Source of the DNA: an uncultured Flavobacteriales bacterium
GTDB taxonomy: Bacteria; Bacteroidota; Bacteroidia; Flavobacteriales; Vicingaceae
Length of the DNA: 6,012 nucleotides
Assembly (NCBI GenBank): GCA_913052515.1
Contig: CAJXFJ010000124.1
Coordinates: 1-6,012 of the forward strand
Reading direction: 5' to 3'
This document shows, one piece after another, positions 5,833 through 6,012 of this stretch (position 1 is the first letter of the stretch; the number at the start of each line of letters is the position of its first letter). Under the pieces are notes generated by a model. That model saw nothing but the letters and a program-made list of their open reading frames with translations. It had not been told where the DNA came from and made no database searches. The position numbers and the translations under genes were made by a program.

Positions 5833-6012
5833 ATGAAAAAAACGGTCATTACCTTCTTATTTTGCCTTGGACTGATAAGTCTGAGTAAAGCTCAACTAGC
5901 TGAAGAAGTTCATCTTGAAGAAGTAAAATCAGGAGATGAAGTTAGTTTAAATGTTTTCTATTTTGAAAACAGCCCATTTGCATATAAAAACAATGGAAAG
6001 CTAACAGGAATA
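5833..6012 (+). CDS. Secreted solute-binding-protein-like protein (SBP family 3), N-terminal fragment
   Basis: Sixty codons are visible before the window ends. MKKTVITFLFCLGLISLSKA is a clear Sec signal peptide with likely cleavage after A20, so the mature protein starts QLAEEV and is periplasmic or membrane-attached. The stretch FYFENSPFAYKNNGKLTGI (42-60) resembles the first ligand-binding strand and turn of family 3 extracellular solute-binding proteins (typically PPF-Y-x(3-5)-G-x-L-x-G-hydrophobic), which bind amino acids or small organic solutes. In Bacteroidota such domains occur alone, in ABC systems, or fused to a ligand-gated channel; the fragment cannot tell which. The assignment is by motif resemblance only. 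The gene diverges from the lipoprotein gene through a 91-bp spacer with a TAAATTTG -7 element 15 bases upstream of ATG. Confidence 0.62.
   Translation, partial: MKKTVITFLFCLGLISLSKAQLAEEVHLEEVKSGDEVSLNVFYFENSPFAYKNNGKLTGI

Overview
The window looks like chromosomal DNA of a Bacteroidota bacterium, probably a marine or soil Cytophagales-type lineage; the genus cannot be read from the sequence. The evidence is AT-rich coding DNA, starts without Shine-Dalgarno sequences, promoter elements of the Bacteroidota type (TTTG / TAnnTTTG), a lipoprotein of a Bacteroidota-type family, and a divergently transcribed MBL-fold hydrolase whose N-terminus carries FNPFQENTY, a signature I associate with this phylum. 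No mobile elements, CRISPR arrays, tRNAs or rRNAs are visible. The DNA is almost fully coding, with no gene-free stretch over 300 bases.

Layout. Positions 1-47 (minus strand) hold the first codons of the MBL-fold hydrolase, which runs off the left edge. A short divergent spacer (48-115) with a perfect 7-bp inverted repeat follows. Three plus-strand genes come next, separated by only 4 and 1 bases and therefore very likely one operon. The first (116-3307) is a large secreted protein that joins a degenerate gluzincin-type peptidase fold, TolB-like PD40 propeller repeats and a C-terminal Omp85/BamA-like beta-barrel. The second (3312-3686) is a half-length TauE/SafE-type membrane protein. The third (3688-4875) is an M20D-type amidohydrolase. 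A minus-strand coiled-coil lipoprotein gene (4887-5741) faces this operon tail to tail with an 11-bp gap. From a shared 91-bp divergent promoter region a plus-strand gene starts at 5833; it is a secreted solute-binding-protein-like protein cut by the right edge.

How the genes may work together. The operon puts an outer-membrane barrel, a small inner-membrane permease and a cytoplasmic amidohydrolase under one likely transcript. That would suit handling or transport of an acylated amino acid or peptide, but this is inference from co-location only. The most unusual object is the 1063-residue fusion protein: its peptidase zinc motif is replaced (HExxH becomes YQMIF) while the downstream glutamate position is kept, so it looks like a pseudo-enzyme fused to a propeller and an Omp85-like pore.

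Two start sites deserve attention. The large fusion gene has no in-frame ATG and appears to start at TTG 116, overlapping the stop of an 11-codon upstream ORF. The lipoprotein should start at 5741 and not at 5777, because a textbook Bacteroidota promoter lies between those two ATGs. Both divergent spacers also carry a near-identical inverted-repeat motif beginning TAGCTTATA, a candidate shared operator.
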